Source: Limnoperna fortunei (lineage: Eukaryota; Mollusca; Bivalvia; Mytilida; Modiolidae). From it: 64,000 bases of DNA. The notes beneath the pieces were generated by a model. It had not been told where the DNA came from. It searched no databases and saw nothing but the letters and a program-made list of their open reading frames with translations. The position numbers were made by a program, and so were the translations under genes. The stretch is taken from NCBI GenBank assembly GCA_944474755.1, contig OX104122.1:10302641-10366640 (forward strand). Reading direction: 5' to 3'. Every line of letters begins with the position of its first letter. The first letter of the stretch is position 1. This document shows, one piece after another, positions 60,357-64,000 of this stretch.

Positions 60357-63300
60357 AGACCATATTATGTAACGTGTTTGTAGAGTGCCCACTTCTTGCC
60401 CAACAAAAGCCTGACTGCATACCTTATTATGTAACGTGTTTGTAGAGTGTCCACCTCTTGCCCAACAAAAGCCCCTTTTGTAGAATTGGAAAACGAGTAG
60501 GCTAATTGGCTGAATTTTCTGTCTGTCTGTACGCAAAACATAATAGTCAAATATGTCTTCCCGATCTCATTTTTCAGAATTGATTTATTGCTTGCTAACT
60601 TGTTCTCGTCCTGAAAATAGATGTAATAATTCTCAAATGCCAATCAATCAATCAACCAAACTTACATCATTCTTTGCCGATTCCTTGAATGTTTCTTTTA
60701 CAAATAATCTTCCTAATGCCAATCCCATATTTGTGTTTACATACGATGTACACGTTCTCCATAGTGCTCGTGCCGAGGCAGTTCCATATACAACCTTAAA
60801 AAGAAAAAAACACGTTAAAGCACACGATTCACCTTGATCTGGTTTCATGTTTATTGGATAGATATAAGATTAATTGAAAGGTTAATCCTAGTTATAGTCC
60901 TGTATCAAGTCTAAGTATGTTCATTTCGAAATTCCGAGATATTTATCAAAAGTCAATTTAATCCTTAGACAAGTCTAATTATTGTGTGTCGAGAAATTGC
61001 CACAAGTTGCATAACTGATTTGTTGGCATTTTGGTCAGTTGTTGCGACAATAAAAGCAAAAATACCAAACCTATACTTGAGATATTGATTAGCTATTACT
61101 TAAACATGCAATAAGCATTCATGAATATATTGGCTTTAACCTATGAGTTTATTTTTTAAGTCAATATTACAGAAGTGCAATAAAACGATGCACCTTTCTC
61201 GGTTGAAATAATTTTCTAAAACAAATGAAAAAAGAAAAAAAATAACTTATTTTATTTTCGATATTTTTCACTAAACCTACGACTGCAATTTGGAAAATGC
61301 TTATTCTAAAATCGAGTGGAAAATGTTCCTTGATGGTCGTATCTGAAACAAGCAACACATTTTACCATAGTAATTGTTTCAAATTGCACGTGTACCTTTT
61401 CCAAATAACACCAGTAACCAGTTTAGTTAGCTTGTTTTTTATAATATTAATAAACTCGAATTTCGGCGATGAAAGTGTGTCAGTTTAACGGACTATTGAA
61501 ATCCATGCTTATAAACAGCAGACATACCATCACATGTACACACATACACGCACGCACGCACCCTCACGCAAGCACACATACACAAACACACACACATATA
61601 TGTGTGCACACATGTATATATAACGTAATTATGACGTTACTTAGTCACTTTTACTATACTTTTGTTTGTACACACCTGAAGATTGTTTGTAAACATGAAA
61701 CCGCTAGTGTAAATAAAGAACAGAGACTCTGGTTATGTTTAACTTTTATTGGATACATATATAAAAGCTGTATACAATTGAATTTTTTCCGAAAAAAATA
61801 TATATACAAGTCTAGAAGATTATGTAACGATACAAATGACGATGTTTCTTTTCAAAAATCTAGACAAAGACTGAGCAACGAAATTAGTCATTGAAGGTCA
61901 ACATAAATAAATAAAGAGAATACTTTTTAAACTTTAGAGTTGTCCATCTTTGAATGTGTTCTCAAATTCACACCAGTATATATCTGTATTCCATATTCAA
62001 CATCCTATACATTTGTATGTTGCCTTGTAAGGATACGATTTATATATGGTATTCAATCAAGTTCACTTTCTTGAATAAAAATATGTTTAAACTAAACTAT
62101 ATATTAAGAATGAAGCCATTGTCTATTACAATAAGGATGTGCGCGATTTATGGTAGACTAACGGAATGTTCAATATGACTATAACCGGAGTTTCATAAAT
62201 TATTCAAGGAATACTTATTTATTTATTTATTTATTTTGTATTTATTTATTCATTTATTTATTTATTTATTATTTAATATTTGGCTTTCTTGTGAGCTTAC
62301 CAGTTCTTTTGATGGATCAATCAGGATATCACGGGAACATTTGTTCATTTGTCTCCAATGCAATATACAATTCTAATATGACGTCCTATTATCGCCAGTT
62401 GATATATTACCTTTTTTACGCATGGGTATTTGTTTAATTATAGCGTCTAAAAATGTCCTAAAAGTGTTTCTGCGGTAACTATTTTTATTTCCCGTGGGGT
62501 ATTTTTACGAAACATTATCTGAGACAATGATAAACAATAACAACAGCTGTTTTAGTATGACATACACACGGATGAATGAGTGACGTAAAGTTGGGTTATA
62601 TAAACATGCAGAATAAACTAACTGATACTCTAAATATACATGGGAAACGTTTCTGAATGAAAACATCGACGTTGATACCATGTCACAAAATATCGCGATT
62701 CGGTTTCAAAGAGCGTTCCCTGCAAAATAGTGCAAATACGACAAAATGATAAACCCTGGTTCAATTAGTTCGTACGTTGCTGGAAACAGAAACACAATTT
62801 GATATATGAAGAAAAGTTTCCGTCAGATTGAACGCTCAGGAACTTATCTGAACTTAACCGTAAATGTTTGTTTTAATATTGTTTGATGCCACTTTCAGCA
62901 ATTTTGCAGCTATATAATGCTGTCCAGTTTTTTAACCTCGGATATTTATGGTAATTCATCGATGTAAGAACCAGGTCGACTCGCTCACAGTTTATGATCA
63001 GTTTGTGAGTGAGTCGACCTCGTTGATACATCGATGAATTACCGAAAATATGCCTTTTATTCTTATAATTCTTCAACAATTATTTTTTAATATTTACTAT
63101 CTTTTCCCATCGAGACTCTCCTCGCAAAAAATTCCATTATAAGTGTGTGACACGTAGGAATATATGCACAACGAATTGAAGACGAAGACGTGGTCGGTTT
63201 GGCATTTTAAATATGATTTGCCGAGAAGATTATTACAACAAAAGAAGAAAGACAATATTTTCGTGAATTGCGCATACTAATGTTATTCGTTGTACCGCGG

Positions 63301-63434
63301 TTTATGTAATGTCATAGCATTTCAAATGCAACGTAATCCTCGCCAGAAGTTCATTCTTCAGTGCCATCAGTATTCAATAAAGAAATAATTCATGATGGGT
63401 CTGGTGTTGTACTCATTTACACATGAGCTGAGCC
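60357..63434. repeat. ~3.08-kb duplicated block, copy B
   Basis: Second copy of 46256-49333, same orientation. It keeps only about two units of the 62-bp array at its left edge and runs straight into a 50-bp minisatellite at its right edge. It contains M13 exon copy B. Confidence 0.9.
60666..60794 (-). CDS. M13 (neprilysin-like) exon, copy B, with a GT splice donor
   Basis: The coding sequence is identical to copy A at 46565-46693 and lies inside the duplicated 3-kb block. The donor here is GAT|GTAAGT, the normal form. The exon is 129 nt, phase 0 at both ends, so including one or both copies would keep the frame. No following M13 exon is seen between this copy and copy A, so it may be an orphan, or an alternative exon of the same gene. 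Confidence 0.5.
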
Positions 63435-63437
63435 AGT

Positions 63438-63920
63438 AGAGGATCGACTGGTCCCCGTGTATTGTGTCATAGCTATATATGAGAAATAGAGGATCGACTG
63501 GTCGCCGTGTATTGTGTCATAGCTATATATAAGAGAAATAGAGGATCGACTAGTCGCCGTGTATTGTGTCATAGATATTTAGGAGAAATAGAAGATCGAC
63601 TAGTCGCCGTGTATTGTGTCATAGCTTTATAAGAGAAATAGAGGATCGACTGGTCCCCGTGTATTGTGTCACAGATATTTAGGAGAAATAGAGGATCGAC
63701 TAGTCGCCGTGTATTGTGTCATAGCTATTTGAGAGAAATAGAGAATCGACTAGTCGCCGTGTATTGTGTCATAGATATTTAGGAGAAATAGAGGATCGAC
63801 TGGTCCCCGTGTATTGTGTCATAGCTATATATGAGAAATAGAGGATCGACTGGTCGCCGTGTATTGTGTCATAGCTATATATGAGAAATAGAGGATCGAC
63901 TAGTCGCCGTGTATTGTCTT
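63438..63920. repeat. 50-bp minisatellite next to duplicate block B
   Basis: About ten copies of GAGGATCGACTGGTCCCCGT, GTATTGTGTCATAGCTATAT and GAGAAATA with C/G and G/A variants. It is the reverse complement of the 39.0-kb array. Confidence 0.9.
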
Positions 63921-64000
63921 CATTTCATTGAAGAATTAAGATACTATGTAGTTTACACTGTATTATTTTATTTGTAGCTGTATGATTTGGATGTTGGCCT

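Overview
The window is eukaryotic nuclear DNA, most likely from a bivalve mollusc and probably a mytilid mussel. It is AT-rich, its genes are split into small GT-AG exons, it is crowded with minisatellites, and it carries repeat types I associate with bivalve genomes: tRNA-derived SINEs that appear on both strands, LINE tails, and the CGCGTCTGGCGTA-type and GAGTTATTGCCCTTA-type dispersed repeats. The species call is inference from these repeats. Nothing here looks prokaryotic.

The one complete gene lies on the + strand at 12653-34060. I assembled 12 coding exons whose splice phases all agree; they give a 1065-residue protein. It reads ankyrin repeats, Roc GTPase with a long lysine/glutamate-rich insert, COR, and two death domains in tandem. 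This is a kinase-less, DAPK-like ROCO protein, expected to be a cytoplasmic signalling scaffold in apoptosis or innate immunity. Its introns hold most of the local repeats. Intron 3 alone (7.65 kb) contains several unrelated tandem arrays and a dead pogo/Tigger transposon that is itself split by a 146-bp satellite. Intron 7 holds a nested pair of inverted-repeat elements, and intron 10 a 1.6-kb bivalve tandem repeat and a SINE.

Left flank (1-12.6 kb): relics of three LINE C-termini, one copy of a foldback element, a ~31-bp minisatellite and unremarkable AT-rich DNA. Right of the gene (35.1-38.2 kb): a decayed LINE on the - strand with recognisable endonuclease and reverse transcriptase pieces. 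At 40.5 and 43.5 kb there are two good + strand exons of an unidentified gene, possibly CARD-like.

Right part (44-64 kb): - strand exons of an M13 (neprilysin-like) metallopeptidase at 44.8 and 46.6 kb. The 46.6-kb exon sits in a ~3.08-kb block repeated almost perfectly 14,101 bp away (46.25-49.33 and 60.35-63.43 kb). One of the few differences between the copies changes the splice donor of that exon from GC to GT. Between the two copies lies a - strand exon-like piece (53.3-53.5 kb) about 76% identical to the last death domain of the main gene. The remainder is minisatellites, SINEs, long hairpins and a possible Crypton-like fragment.

All calls were made by reading translations and splice signals by eye. 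Family names for repeats and domains have not been checked by any search.
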